64,000 bases of DNA. Source: a virus. The stretch is taken from IMG/VR virus record IMGVR_UViG_3300013233_000235, positions 1 through 64,000 of that record; one strand, 5' to 3'. Below the pieces are notes generated by a model, which saw only the letters and a list, made by a program, of their open reading frames with translations, did no database searches and was not told the DNA's origin. The first letter of the stretch is position 1, and each line of letters opens with the position of its first letter. This document shows positions 26,261 through 34,778 of the stretch, piece by piece. Made by a program: the position numbers and the translations under genes.

Positions 26261-28765
26261 ATGTTCTTAAAGAAATTAGAGCTTCACAACAATACCCAAT
26301 TTGCATTAAACGATGTGGTGACACTAAAGTGGTCACTAATGGAGCCATTGCAGATCATCGTTGGTAAAAACGGAGCTGGTAAAAGCACACTCCTGTCTGA
26401 GTCTAACACCTTACCAGCAAATCCCAGTCGGTATGGGCCCGGTGGTTATAAAAAGGTGTGGTTTGTATACGGCGGCAAAGACTATTACGCTAGCTCCGTT
26501 AAGGGTGAGGGTAGCGGTATGAAACACAGCCTCGTGGAAGTTGACCCAGATGGTGGTTTCGATGACACCTGTGGGCTAGAATTAAACGAGGGTGGGACCA
26601 GCACTGTTCAGAAAGATCTTATCATGGATATGTTCGGGTACTCTGATAAACTCCACAAAATTATGACGGGTGGGGTCTCATTTGTATCGGCTGGGCGGGG
26701 GGTTCGTAAGGATATGTTGATGGCGGCTAGTACCATGGATATGAGCTATGCCAACGAGGTGCATGTTAATTTGAAGACATCTTTACGTAACACGGTGGGG
26801 GCTATAGACCACATCGAAAAGAAACTTGCGGATGAGCTTGGTAACCTCGCACTCATAGGTGACATAACTGAGCACCTTAAAGACGCCGATGCGATAGAGG
26901 TGCAGCTGTCAGAATTGCGACCATTCACCATCAACAAGGATGCGGAGTTGGTATCCAAGGAACTGGATTATGAAAGGTCACTAGCAGAGGTGTCTAGTAC
27001 AATCCTGCGGTTAAAGCGGGTAAAGTTAGAATACAAATCTTGCGGCATGGATAGTCTTGAACAGGCTGTTGCCGCCAGAGATGCCGAGAAGGCTAAATCG
27101 TTGTATCTTAAGGAAAGCATAACAGGGTTACTCGACCGTGCATCAAAGCTGGCTGACTCTGATAATGCCGCCGCCTCTAGTAACGTCACGGATACAGAGC
27201 TGGAGGATAACTGTGTCAGCACACGCATAGAGCTTGATAGGTTACACCCACCATCCGCAAACATGGTGGATTATACGGACCCACTACCCACCGCCCATAA
27301 TGCCATTGAGCGGGCCCTAGCTGATTTCAAGCTGATTGAGATCGAGCACCCTATGACCGACCTTGAGATATGTACGCCAGCCGAACGCACTGATCAGGTT
27401 GATTTATTAGAGTCCAGTCGTGCGAATCTGGCCAAGGTGGATAACCTGATATTTAGGGTGGAGCGTGAGCTGGATAGAATCGAATCCCTTAGGAAGGGGG
27501 CCCCCACGTGTGACAACTGTGGCACTCTGGTGGTGGGCGATGTAACGGCCACCGAGGGTCGGATAACCAAGGGGGAGAGTAAGCGTAAGGGGTTATACCT
27601 AGATAAAGATGCCCTGGTTGCCAAGATTGATAAGGCTGTTGAACGGCTAGCCTATATGGACGTCTTCGTTAAGAAGTATCGGGAGTGCGTAAAGGCTATA
27701 AAGGCGTGCCCTTCATTGACACCATTATGGTCGACGTTGGATGAGGACCTACCTAGGTGGGCTGCTATATCCACATCAGGCATGGTGTCGCGGTTAATAG
27801 CCGAGTATGATGACGTGGGTAGGGCGATGGCTATTAAGGCTGCCACAGACAGCCATGATGCCGCCAGAGAGGCATTGGCCATACGTAAACAGTCTTTAGA
27901 TGAGATCTATGCTAGAGACAAGCTTGCCGTGTCTGAGGAGCTGGCTAGTAAGTATGCTGATCTGGACTTAACAACCCTGCGTATAAAGGACCTTAGTTCT
28001 GCAATATCTTCATACAAGACTCTGGTCAAGATGCGAGCAGCCTTAGATGAATGTAAGGAAGATTCTGTTAACAAGCGTGATATCGTAACAGAAGCATTGG
28101 TGCAGCAGACCGCTAAGGAGGAGGTTAATAGATTGCAACTGGTATTGGGTAAGATAACCCACACATTCGATAGACGGCGGATTGTGTTAACCGCTGTGGA
28201 TGATTTGAAGGCTGACTTAGCTAAACTTATCCGTAAAAAAGAGCAACTATCCAACCTCTGTGATTCCCTACTGGGTGTTATAAACACGCAGATGAATACC
28301 TTCATCGAGGCCTTTCTTGAAACTGTAAATGGCATCATAGCCAGTGTATGGGAGTACGACATGGTCGTCATGCCTAGTAGCGCAGACGATGACGGATTGG
28401 ATTATCGCTTCCCCGTGATGGTCAAGTCCACGCTGGTGCCTGAAATCTCTAAAGCCTCTGCTGGTCAGAAAGTGATGATTGACTTCGCTATCAATCTCAC
28501 CCTGATTAAATACCTCGGCCTTGAGTCCTATCCTATATATTTAGACGAGCCTGGTAAGGGGTTTGATGAAATCCATACACCCAGGTTTCTGGGATACCTA
28601 CGTAGTCTCATAGAAGCGAAGGAGTGTGAGCAGATGCTCATGGTTAGCCACTTCAGTGCTGACTATAGCGGTATGCCGCACTCAGAGGTTGTCTCACTTA
28701 GTCCAGAGATACAGGTACCCGGTAATAAGTATAACGACCACATGTCCATAACAAAAAGGTTTTAG
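26261..28765 (+). CDS. SbcC/Rad50-like SMC-family ATPase
   Basis: An 834-residue protein with the plan of SbcC, Rad50 and T4 gp46. It has a Walker A motif GKNGAGKST at 35-43, long coiled-coil arms, a CDNC zinc hook at 417-420 in the middle, a second coiled coil, an ABC signature (SAGQK, about 735) and a Walker B YLDEPGKG near 760. Such proteins pair with an Mre11/SbcD/gp47 nuclease to process DNA ends in recombination-dependent replication. No nuclease partner is adjacent, so it must lie elsewhere or be absent. The gene stands alone after a terminator and is followed three bases later by a membrane protein gene. The ribosome-binding site before ATG 26261 is weak. Confidence 0.88.
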   Translation: MFLKKLELHNNTQFALNDVVTLKWSLMEPLQIIVGKNGAGKSTLLSESNTLPANPSRYGPGGYKKVWFVYGGKDYYASSVKGEGSGMKHSLVEVDPDGGFDDTCGLELNEGGTSTVQKDLIMDMFGYSDKLHKIMTGGVSFVSAGRGVRKDMLMAASTMDMSYANEVHVNLKTSLRNTVGAIDHIEKKLADELGNLALIGDITEHLKDADAIEVQLSELRPFTINKDAELVSKELDYERSLAEVSSTILRLKRVKLEYKSCGMDSLEQAVAARDAEKAKSLYLKESITGLLDRASKLADSDNAAASSNVTDTELEDNCVSTRIELDRLHPPSANMVDYTDPLPTAHNAIERALADFKLIEIEHPMTDLEICTPAERTDQVDLLESSRANLAKVDNLIFRVERELDRIESLRKGAPTCDNCGTLVVGDVTATEGRITKGESKRKGLYLDKDALVAKIDKAVERLAYMDVFVKKYRECVKAIKACPSLTPLWSTLDEDLPRWAAISTSGMVSRLIAEYDDVGRAMAIKAATDSHDAAREALAIRKQSLDEIYARDKLAVSEELASKYADLDLTTLRIKDLSSAISSYKTLVKMRAALDECKEDSVNKRDIVTEALVQQTAKEEVNRLQLVLGKITHTFDRRRIVLTAVDDLKADLAKLIRKKEQLSNLCDSLLGVINTQMNTFIEAFLETVNGIIASVWEYDMVVMPSSADDDGLDYRFPVMVKSTLVPEISKASAGQKVMIDFAINLTLIKYLGLESYPIYLDEPGKGFDEIHTPRFLGYLRSLIEAKECEQMLMVSHFSADYSGMPHSEVVSLSPEIQVPGNKYNDHMSITKRF

Positions 28766-28767
28766 TA

Positions 28768-29208
28768 ATGATTCCCGATATTTACATATTGGCGCTTTGC
28801 CAGATATCAGCTATGGCCGGCTGGGTGCGTGCCAGACTAGCCACATCCGAGAAGATCCAGATCGTTAGATATAAGGCGGCCATACTGGCGGTTGGGTACA
28901 CCACGGTGGTTAGCGCTATCGTGGGATACCTGCCTGGTTTCAACCACCCCATCATAGTGTTAACGTTAATGCACCATCTATACGTATCCCCCAGATGGCT
29001 GGCTGTACGTGAGGATTCAGTGAAGAGCGTGATGGTTAGCAATGCTAGCACTATATTCCTAATACTGTTAACGCTGGTGTTTAGCGACTTATCATTCAAC
29101 GAGGCCCTGCCGGGGCTGGGCTTCTGTCTAGCGCTACTGTGGGGCGTAAGCTCATTTGGCGGTGTGATGGGTGGGCTAGAGTGGTGTAAGGGGTTTATAT
29201 CACGGTGA
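28768..29208 (+). CDS. Small integral membrane protein
   Basis: A 146-residue protein with three or four hydrophobic segments, near residues 38-58, 92-112 and 116-136 plus a weaker one at the N-terminus. It begins three bases after the SbcC-like gene and is followed by a terminator. Size and topology would fit a holin, but nothing specific identifies it as one and no endolysin is adjacent. Confidence 0.7.
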   Translation: MIPDIYILALCQISAMAGWVRARLATSEKIQIVRYKAAILAVGYTTVVSAIVGYLPGFNHPIIVLTLMHHLYVSPRWLAVREDSVKSVMVSNASTIFLILLTLVFSDLSFNEALPGLGFCLALLWGVSSFGGVMGGLEWCKGFISR

Positions 29209-29225
29209 ACCCCTCCCATAAAGTC

Positions 29226-29252
29226 AGCCCCTTCGGGGGCTTTCTTTTTTTA
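29226..29252 (+). terminator. Terminator, cassette copy 1
   Basis: AGCCCC-TTCG-GGGGCT stem-loop followed by TTCTTTTTTT. The same hairpin recurs at five other sites and is here joined to an early promoter. Confidence 0.93.
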
Positions 29253-29276
29253 TTTGTTTCACTCATATGTCAGAAC

Positions 29277-29284
29277 TATATAAC
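29277..29284 (+). promoter_or_regulatory. Early promoter TATATAAC
   Basis: GAACTATATAACTTGTATG context, identical in its core to other copies. AAGAG (29292-29296) pairs with CTCTT (29307-29311) to form a hairpin just downstream, then a ribosome-binding site and ATG 29331. It resembles the TATATTAC early promoter of phiKZ. Confidence 0.75.
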
Positions 29285-29330
29285 TTGTATGAAGAGGCAC
29301 ATTGATCTCTTATGTTGAAAGGATTTAGTT

Positions 29331-30467
29331 ATGAACGAAGAAAATATAGATACTATCGTGCTGGTAGATATCTGTGTAGGTGGGCTGGACACAGTGGATA
29401 CGGAACTACTGGCCCGTTGTTATACGGAGGGGTGTGTTGATCGGTTGGTATTAAAAGGTTACGACTTCGACGACATGGCTCGTAATAAGGGGCGGGTAAT
29501 GCTGGAGTTGTACGTGGCTGATGTGGCCGGTATCGTCGTTGCAACGCCCAGATCTGCAATGTTGGCGTCATGGGCTGGTGTTGACGCACTGGTGTTCGTG
29601 GATAATGGTACCGATAAGATGCTTGACCAGTATACGGATAAGGGGATCGTCGTCACGCATGTGGCTGGTGAGGGCGGCTGCTACATGACACTATCCCCAT
29701 CGGCAGCGGAGGCCCTAAGCGCTAATGCTCCGAGTGACGTGGCAATACCCAAATACGTTGGCCTACCGGCCACCACGGCTATATGTGAGTTAACAAACCA
29801 CATAAAACTACGACCCGGGGAATCCATGGCTAACCACACATACACCCGTTTGGCCCAGGGATGGTTGGCTCACACCACGGTTGGTGATATGATCTATCTA
29901 CGCCGTGGTGGGGTGGATGCTCGGTTCTCGTTTGGCAGTCCGGTGAGCATGGTAACAGTGGAGAAGCCCGATGCTTTGGCCCCACTGCTGTTAACAACCG
30001 ACCTTGGGACATACGTTGTGACCATGGGCGATGGTGGATTTGTTCAAGGTATGACACCAGAGAAGTACCAGGTGCCCGATCCAGTCGCACCTTCAGCCAA
30101 CTTCCTACAGGTGTACTACGATGGGCACATCGTGGTAAAACTACCCGATGGTACAACAATGTTTGTGTCACGCGGGTGCGGGGGCGTGGCGATGAACAGG
30201 TTATCCACCACGTATGTTTTCACCGACGCAGCTGGCCCGTTCGACCTGCTAACCCACTGCGGCCACCTGTGTATACTCGTCGGTGACGTGGTGCGCATAT
30301 ATGCGCCCGATGCACACCACACAGTTACAACACATCCCGCCGATGGCGCTGAGATGTTGGTTGCTAAACTATCCACGGGTATCGCTGTGGGTGATGGTGT
30401 AACCACCCAGTGGCCTGATGCCGCCCCATTGTGTAAAGAGTTTGCCGTAGCCCACCTATTAAATTAG
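29331..30467 (+). CDS. Early-promoter protein, 378 aa, unknown
   Basis: A 378-residue protein under a TATATAAC promoter with hairpin leader and AAAGGA before ATG 29331. The N-terminal 130 residues alternate helix and strand (TIVLVDICVGG, GIVVAT, ALVFVDN). The rest looks like repeated beta strands with Gly/Asp turns (GDMIYL, GTYVVTMGDGG, DGHIVVKLPDG, GDVVRIYAPD), possibly a small beta-propeller. No catalytic motif recognised. As a single-gene early unit it may act soon after infection. Confidence 0.75.
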   Translation: MNEENIDTIVLVDICVGGLDTVDTELLARCYTEGCVDRLVLKGYDFDDMARNKGRVMLELYVADVAGIVVATPRSAMLASWAGVDALVFVDNGTDKMLDQYTDKGIVVTHVAGEGGCYMTLSPSAAEALSANAPSDVAIPKYVGLPATTAICELTNHIKLRPGESMANHTYTRLAQGWLAHTTVGDMIYLRRGGVDARFSFGSPVSMVTVEKPDALAPLLLTTDLGTYVVTMGDGGFVQGMTPEKYQVPDPVAPSANFLQVYYDGHIVVKLPDGTTMFVSRGCGGVAMNRLSTTYVFTDAAGPFDLLTHCGHLCILVGDVVRIYAPDAHHTVTTHPADGAEMLVAKLSTGIAVGDGVTTQWPDAAPLCKEFAVAHLLN

Positions 30468-30540
30468 GTGGGTCGCTATACTGTGAACCAGTACACGGTT
30501 CACATACGGCACCACCCGGTGCCACCTGGGAATGATCCCA
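30451..30540 (+). other. Four tandem hairpins before small gene
   Basis: Four consecutive hairpins lie between two genes: CCCACCTA 30451-30458 with TAGGTGGG 30465-30472; TGTGAACC 30482-30489 with GGTTCACA 30497-30504; GGCACC 30508-30513 with GGTGCC 30518-30523 (ACCC loop); TGGGA 30527-30531 with TCCCA 30536-30540 (ATGA loop). All stems are perfect. The first contains the stop codon of the upstream gene; the last ends just before the ribosome-binding site of the next. Confidence 0.75.
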
Positions 30541-30557
30541 CTAAAAGGAAGATACAA

Positions 30558-30941
30558 ATGTCTAAAACCACATTAACCGATAAACTGATTGCCGCCGCCA
30601 ACACAGCCGGTGTGAAAGATAACCACGTGGTTATCGATTCAGCCACTTTCTTCGACAACGCCCCCAAGGGTGTTACAGAAAAGAGCTGGGCCAAGCATGA
30701 AGATTACCGCGATAAGTACGCGGTGGCCACAATGGGTGCCACCGCTAAGGTGTTCGAGGACCATTCTGAAGGGGAGGTCTCTGCCGAGTTCGGTATGGGT
30801 GATAACACCACCGCCCGTCCGGCAATTGTGTTCAACGAAGGTGGTGACACCACCGCCGTCTTACGCGTAGAGTGCACGCTGTCCACAGAAAACAGAGATG
30901 CCTTTAACGAAATTGATGATTGGGTAAAGGCCAACATGTGA
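30558..30941 (+). CDS. Hypothetical protein, 127 aa
   Basis: A 127-residue protein; ATG 30558 is preceded by AAGGA, whereas an in-frame GTG at 30468 lies inside a hairpin and lacks a ribosome-binding site. The sequence is soluble, with an alternating beta pattern in the second half. The tandem hairpins upstream suggest post-transcriptional control or mRNA stabilisation and possibly high expression. Function not recognised. Confidence 0.72.
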   Translation: MSKTTLTDKLIAAANTAGVKDNHVVIDSATFFDNAPKGVTEKSWAKHEDYRDKYAVATMGATAKVFEDHSEGEVSAEFGMGDNTTARPAIVFNEGGDTTAVLRVECTLSTENRDAFNEIDDWVKANM

Positions 30942-31021
30942 TACAGCCTTACGAGCCGGATGATGGGCCTGAGGACCTCGAAGAAGATACCGAGGAGGTA
31001 GACTTCTACGGGGATAGTTAG
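30938..31021 (+). CDS. Small acidic protein, 27 aa
   Basis: A GTG-start frame whose GTG overlaps the TGA of the preceding gene (GTGA), with AAAGG upstream. The product is very acidic (12 Asp/Glu of 27 residues) and the frame ends just before a terminator. Overlap, ribosome-binding site and position support translation, but the frame is short. Confidence 0.4.
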   Translation: MIQPYEPDDGPEDLEEDTEEVDFYGDS

Positions 31022-31025
31022 TACT

Positions 31026-31053
31026 AGAGGGGTCTTTTGACCCCTCTTTTTTT
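31026..31053 (+). terminator. Rho-independent terminator
   Basis: AGAGGGGTC pairs with GACCCCTCT across a TTTT loop, followed by a T-run. Confidence 0.93.
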
Positions 31054-31073
31054 GTTCATTTGGGAGGTTATAT

Positions 31074-31568
31074 ATGTTACCGCATAGTAAAGAGGAGTTC
31101 GGCGATTTTGTCCAGATGTGTTCAACCATTCCGGACATGCAAGAGGCTATCATAGCTCGCCTAAGTACGCTTGGGAGCGGTGGGTACATGGATGCGGAAT
31201 TAGCTGGTGTGTGTTGCGGGGTGTATCCACTGGCTATAGGTGTGCTTGCAGACTACGTGGATAACGATGTTAAGCAGTTATGCTACGATGAGATATTTAA
31301 TGAACATGGTGATCTAAGTATGGTGGTTGCGGAGTGTAGAACGCACGCTATGGCTATGGCGACCATATCCACACGCCCTTATTACACCTCTATTATCCCA
31401 ATGCGTCTATGGGATTATGAACTGGCTAATGAGCTGTGTAATGAAAATGCGATTTTAAAGATGTATCTGCGTGTACCATGGTTACTAGATATGCTGGAGT
31501 ATATAGCAGCCTTAGGGCCTGATGAAGAGCATCATGCCTTAAATACGTACATGTTGACTGATACCTAA
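31074..31568 (+). CDS. Hypothetical helical protein, 164 aa
   Basis: A 164-residue protein starting at ATG 31074 after GGGAGG. It appears all-helical, acidic, with several cysteines (CCG at about 47-49) and no membrane segment. It ends at a bidirectional terminator opposite the tail tube gene. Function not recognised. Confidence 0.72.
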   Translation: MLPHSKEEFGDFVQMCSTIPDMQEAIIARLSTLGSGGYMDAELAGVCCGVYPLAIGVLADYVDNDVKQLCYDEIFNEHGDLSMVVAECRTHAMAMATISTRPYYTSIIPMRLWDYELANELCNENAILKMYLRVPWLLDMLEYIAALGPDEEHHALNTYMLTDT

Positions 31569-31577
31569 AACACATAT

Positions 31578-31609
31578 AAAGACACCGCAGCTTTCGCTGC
31601 GGTGTCTTT
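31578..31609. terminator. Bidirectional terminator
   Basis: A 14-bp perfect stem (AAAGACACCGCAGC with its complement, TTTC loop) with A-run and T-run flanks, placed between the convergent gene ending at 31568 and the minus-strand tail tube gene. Confidence 0.93.
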
Positions 31610-31640
31610 ATTGCATCTAAACAAACATTTAAACCGGCAA

Positions 31641-32558
31641 CTACGGCCCAGGTGTTACGATCACTGCTGCGGGGGTTTCCGCTACAGCTTGTAACTTCTT
31701 GGTGTAATCTTCGCCGTTGTTCTTGACACCAGGCTCAATCTCGATGTACGCAGCTTGCATGCTGTGTGGGCGAGCGCCTTTCTTCATCAACTCATCCAAG
31801 TGGTTCTGTGCAAGCACATCCACATGGTCACTGATGGTGGTGGTGCCAGTGAACTCGATGGTTTGCTCAACAGTTTCATTGGCTTCACCGACGATGTTTT
31901 TAGCTTCATCTTCACCACTGCTTTTAGGCATCATGTTGACTACCAAGTAAGCTTCGGTGATGCGGGCCATATCCACGGATGGTTCGTAGAACAGGCAGGT
32001 CATTGCAATCGCATCAGGCAGGAACTCGGGGTATCCCGCGCTCTGGTATGCGATCTTATTGACCAGACCAGGGTGAGTGGTCTCAGGATCGTAGATCAAT
32101 TCGATGAGCCATTGGCTCATGTAGTTGAATACGAACTTACCATGTTTCTCAGGGATGACAATCGATACAGTTGACACAGCACGGCTGACACGGGTCGGGG
32201 TGTGATGCACCTCGTTGGTATCATTGATTTTGTGTTCACTGTACTCGGCCTCCAGCTTGCGGGTCAAGCCCTGCACAGCGGTAGGCATGGTTTCCATAAT
32301 AGCCTTCAACAGGCGGATACGGTCAAGACCATCGTCCATGTACATCATGTGACCAGGTGCTTCGTAAAGCACGGTGATCATTTTCTGGCGTACGTATGTT
32401 GCTGAACTCATCCAATGTCGATGATCAGCCATCATGCTTTGTTGTCCACCGTACTTACCATCGAGCGCACGGGTGCGCCCACGGGTAATCGAATGACCAG
32501 GCTTGCTTAACGGGCCAGTGTCATACAGTCTTGGTGGAGCTTTCTTTGGTGCGGCCAT
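31641..32558 (-). CDS. Tail tube protein
   Basis: A 305-residue protein directly downstream of the tail sheath gene on the minus strand, with GGAGA before its ATG. The order sheath then tube matches phiKZ gp29 and gp30. A segment with YPEFLPDAIAMTCLFYEP followed by a strand-rich stretch is typical of contractile tail tube proteins. It would form the inner tube through which DNA and virion proteins pass. The N-terminal 30 and C-terminal 30 residues are polar and probably disordered. The assignment is by size, order and general character. Confidence 0.75.
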   Translation of the reverse strand: MAAPKKAPPRLYDTGPLSKPGHSITRGRTRALDGKYGGQQSMMADHRHWMSSATYVRQKMITVLYEAPGHMMYMDDGLDRIRLLKAIMETMPTAVQGLTRKLEAEYSEHKINDTNEVHHTPTRVSRAVSTVSIVIPEKHGKFVFNYMSQWLIELIYDPETTHPGLVNKIAYQSAGYPEFLPDAIAMTCLFYEPSVDMARITEAYLVVNMMPKSSGEDEAKNIVGEANETVEQTIEFTGTTTISDHVDVLAQNHLDELMKKGARPHSMQAAYIEIEPGVKNNGEDYTKKLQAVAETPAAVIVTPGP

Positions 32559-32569
32559 CTATATTCTCC

Positions 32570-34597
32570 TTACAGGTCGCTGTAACGACGAGCGATGATG
32601 TTGAAGGTACCTACAGTTCTACGACCTTTACCGTACATTACGATATCCATCGTGTAACTAAAGCCTCGGGCTTCATCACCTTTGGTGTAGTACGCATTAG
32701 GGACAATCTTACAACGCCCAGCGTAAATACCATCGGTCTTAGCAGCCATCAATGCATTACATGCCGCCAGGAATTCGCCATCTTCCATGCTACCATTGCC
32801 TTCCATCTCACGATGGACTTCCATGGATTTCTTTTCCAGATCGACACAGATCATCATAATCTTGTCATCGCCAAGGGTGCTACTATCCTTGTCGTATACG
32901 GTCTGGATAGCAGGCCAGAAGCTTTCGGTCATGTTGGCCGATTCTGGATAGCAAAGACCCAATTCCCAGTCTTTGGAACGGACTGCGCGAGGGCTCCATG
33001 GGAGTGTGAGGTCAGTCATGTTGACGATACGGTTAGCTGGGCTAACATCGTACATCATGTCTTCTTTCCAAACACCATCGCCAGCACCCATAGCCATTGC
33101 GCGTTTTTCGATCAGATCGAAAATAGCTGAAGCAGTACCTTTATAGTTACTACCTTTGACCTTACCACTACGGCCGACAATGACAGCGCGGCAGGTTGCG
33201 GTGCCATGGACAGTGCTCTCTGGGACAAGGCGTGCGGTTGCGCGCAAGCTTGTTAGCAGTGATGTTTCATCTGAGCTGCTGTTGGCTGGGGATGCCGAGT
33301 CCTGTGTGGAAACTGCCACGTGGATGTCTTTTCTTTTTCCCATCAGTAGCAGAATGCTTTTGCTGGTGGCCAAAGAGAAACCGGTACCATAGATGACACT
33401 GAAAGGGAACTTGGCCTCATTAACCAATGGGTCGTTGACGTCTTCCCAACCGGTGGTGACCTGGGTATTCACCAATGCATCGTAAGTGGCGTTGTTAAGA
33501 GTACCGTCGCTACCACCGGTCATGTAATGGGTTGTAGTCCCATTCAGCTTAACACCACCATCCATGCGCACCGTGTAATGATCATTACCATTGATATCAA
33601 GGGCGTTGAATACATTAACCAGATGTGCTTCGGTGATGTTGGCATCCGAGGTCACTTCTTTGGCATGCAGCAAGTTCAGCACCGTTTCCAGGTTATTCTG
33701 GTAATAGTACATCTCTTCAACAGGACCGTAGGTTGGTGGTGTACCATCTTTCAAGTCCACTGCGTACGCATCTGTGATGCGATCCATACCCATATCGGCA
33801 TCGGTGCGGGTGTTGATTGCACCGTCTTTCAGGCAAAAATCAACTGCTGGCTCGGCGGCGATGCTGGACAAGACACGTGGGGTTGCCACGGCGTTATCGC
33901 GGACCATCCATTGTGCGCGGTACACCTGTGCACCTTGGTCTTCCATTGGGGTGAGATCACCAGGGCTGCTTGTGGCAGGGCCGGGGTAGCTCAGGCGTAG
34001 ACCGGTATTATTACCGTTAGCACCGACCACATCGCGGATGGCGAAGATGGGGTACACCGTGGATGTCTCACCAGCGCTACCGACCATTGTGCCGGCCACG
34101 GCATTTTCACCGCGAAGATTAGCAGTGCTGCTCAGCGGTCCGACACTCCAGCGAAGTTGGTGACCGGCGACGGTGGCAACCGCGTCTAGCAATTTGACAC
34201 CATTGGCGTCTCTGGCTACACTGCCATCGGCATTACGCTGGTATGCTGGCAATGTGGTTGCTACCACTTCCAATGAAAACACCAAGGATGGGATGGTGGC
34301 GTCATCTGGCACTACCCGTTTAACGAAGCATGAGTTACCCTGGGCATTAGCGATAGTCAAACCCAAGGTGCCATGGGTGAAGAAAGGACCGCGTTCGTTG
34401 AGGGTCTCGGCACCGAAGGTCGTGATCAAAGAGTTACCACCGTGCAGCATGGTGGTTAACGGGCCTTTTTTAGCCAGGATGTAAAATAATGGACAATGCT
34501 GTGGTACGCTTTGACGTTCCACCACCTGGCGACGGGTGGTTTCATCTTTGATCCCGTTCAGCCGATGCTCCGGCATTGAGTTGGTAAAAGTAGCCAT
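32570..34597 (-). CDS. Tail sheath protein
   Basis: A 675-residue protein, close to the size of phiKZ sheath gp29. The N-terminus carries features common to contractile sheaths: a segment around residues 35-95 with PLFYILAKKGPL, GAETLNERG and THGTLGLTIANAQGN, then a valine-rich strand with FVKRVVPDDA. The C-terminal 120 residues (NRIVNMTDLTLPWSPR onward) are the conserved sheath core region. It would form the contractile outer tail. Its ATG 34597 follows AAGGA and the tube gene begins 11 bases after its stop. Confidence 0.85.
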   Translation of the reverse strand: MATFTNSMPEHRLNGIKDETTRRQVVERQSVPQHCPLFYILAKKGPLTTMLHGGNSLITTFGAETLNERGPFFTHGTLGLTIANAQGNSCFVKRVVPDDATIPSLVFSLEVVATTLPAYQRNADGSVARDANGVKLLDAVATVAGHQLRWSVGPLSSTANLRGENAVAGTMVGSAGETSTVYPIFAIRDVVGANGNNTGLRLSYPGPATSSPGDLTPMEDQGAQVYRAQWMVRDNAVATPRVLSSIAAEPAVDFCLKDGAINTRTDADMGMDRITDAYAVDLKDGTPPTYGPVEEMYYYQNNLETVLNLLHAKEVTSDANITEAHLVNVFNALDINGNDHYTVRMDGGVKLNGTTTHYMTGGSDGTLNNATYDALVNTQVTTGWEDVNDPLVNEAKFPFSVIYGTGFSLATSKSILLLMGKRKDIHVAVSTQDSASPANSSSDETSLLTSLRATARLVPESTVHGTATCRAVIVGRSGKVKGSNYKGTASAIFDLIEKRAMAMGAGDGVWKEDMMYDVSPANRIVNMTDLTLPWSPRAVRSKDWELGLCYPESANMTESFWPAIQTVYDKDSSTLGDDKIMMICVDLEKKSMEVHREMEGNGSMEDGEFLAACNALMAAKTDGIYAGRCKIVPNAYYTKGDEARGFSYTMDIVMYGKGRRTVGTFNIIARRYSDL

Positions 34598-34778
34598 ATG
34601 GTTTCCTTGTGTATAGGTCGGATTACCGGGGGGTTACCTATCCGACGTCCCCGGCAAAATTGGCTGTCTAGTGATCTTATGTCCCGTGATACGGAAGCAT
34701 TAGTTGCATAGTATTCTATTAATTATAATGGTTGTCTATGTACGTATCCGCCCAATATAGCCATCAGGAATCATCGAA
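34598..34778. promoter_or_regulatory. Divergent region, sheath / structural genes
   Basis: A 181-base gap between divergent structural operons. It contains a nested hairpin: GTCGGAT 34617-34623 with ATCCGAC 34640-34646 and an inner ACC/GGT. An AT-rich stretch near 34710-34730 (TTCTATTAATTATAATGG) could be a promoter. It lacks TATATAAC, which fits late rather than early expression. Promoter positions are not certain. Confidence 0.4.

Noticed and set aside
28768-29208. Firm call as holin
   Set aside because: Only the number of hydrophobic segments supports it; no endolysin is adjacent.
31067-31074. GTTATATA, the reverse complement of the early promoter
   Set aside because: It coincides with the ribosome-binding site and start of the plus-strand gene at 31074, and no minus-strand gene begins near it.
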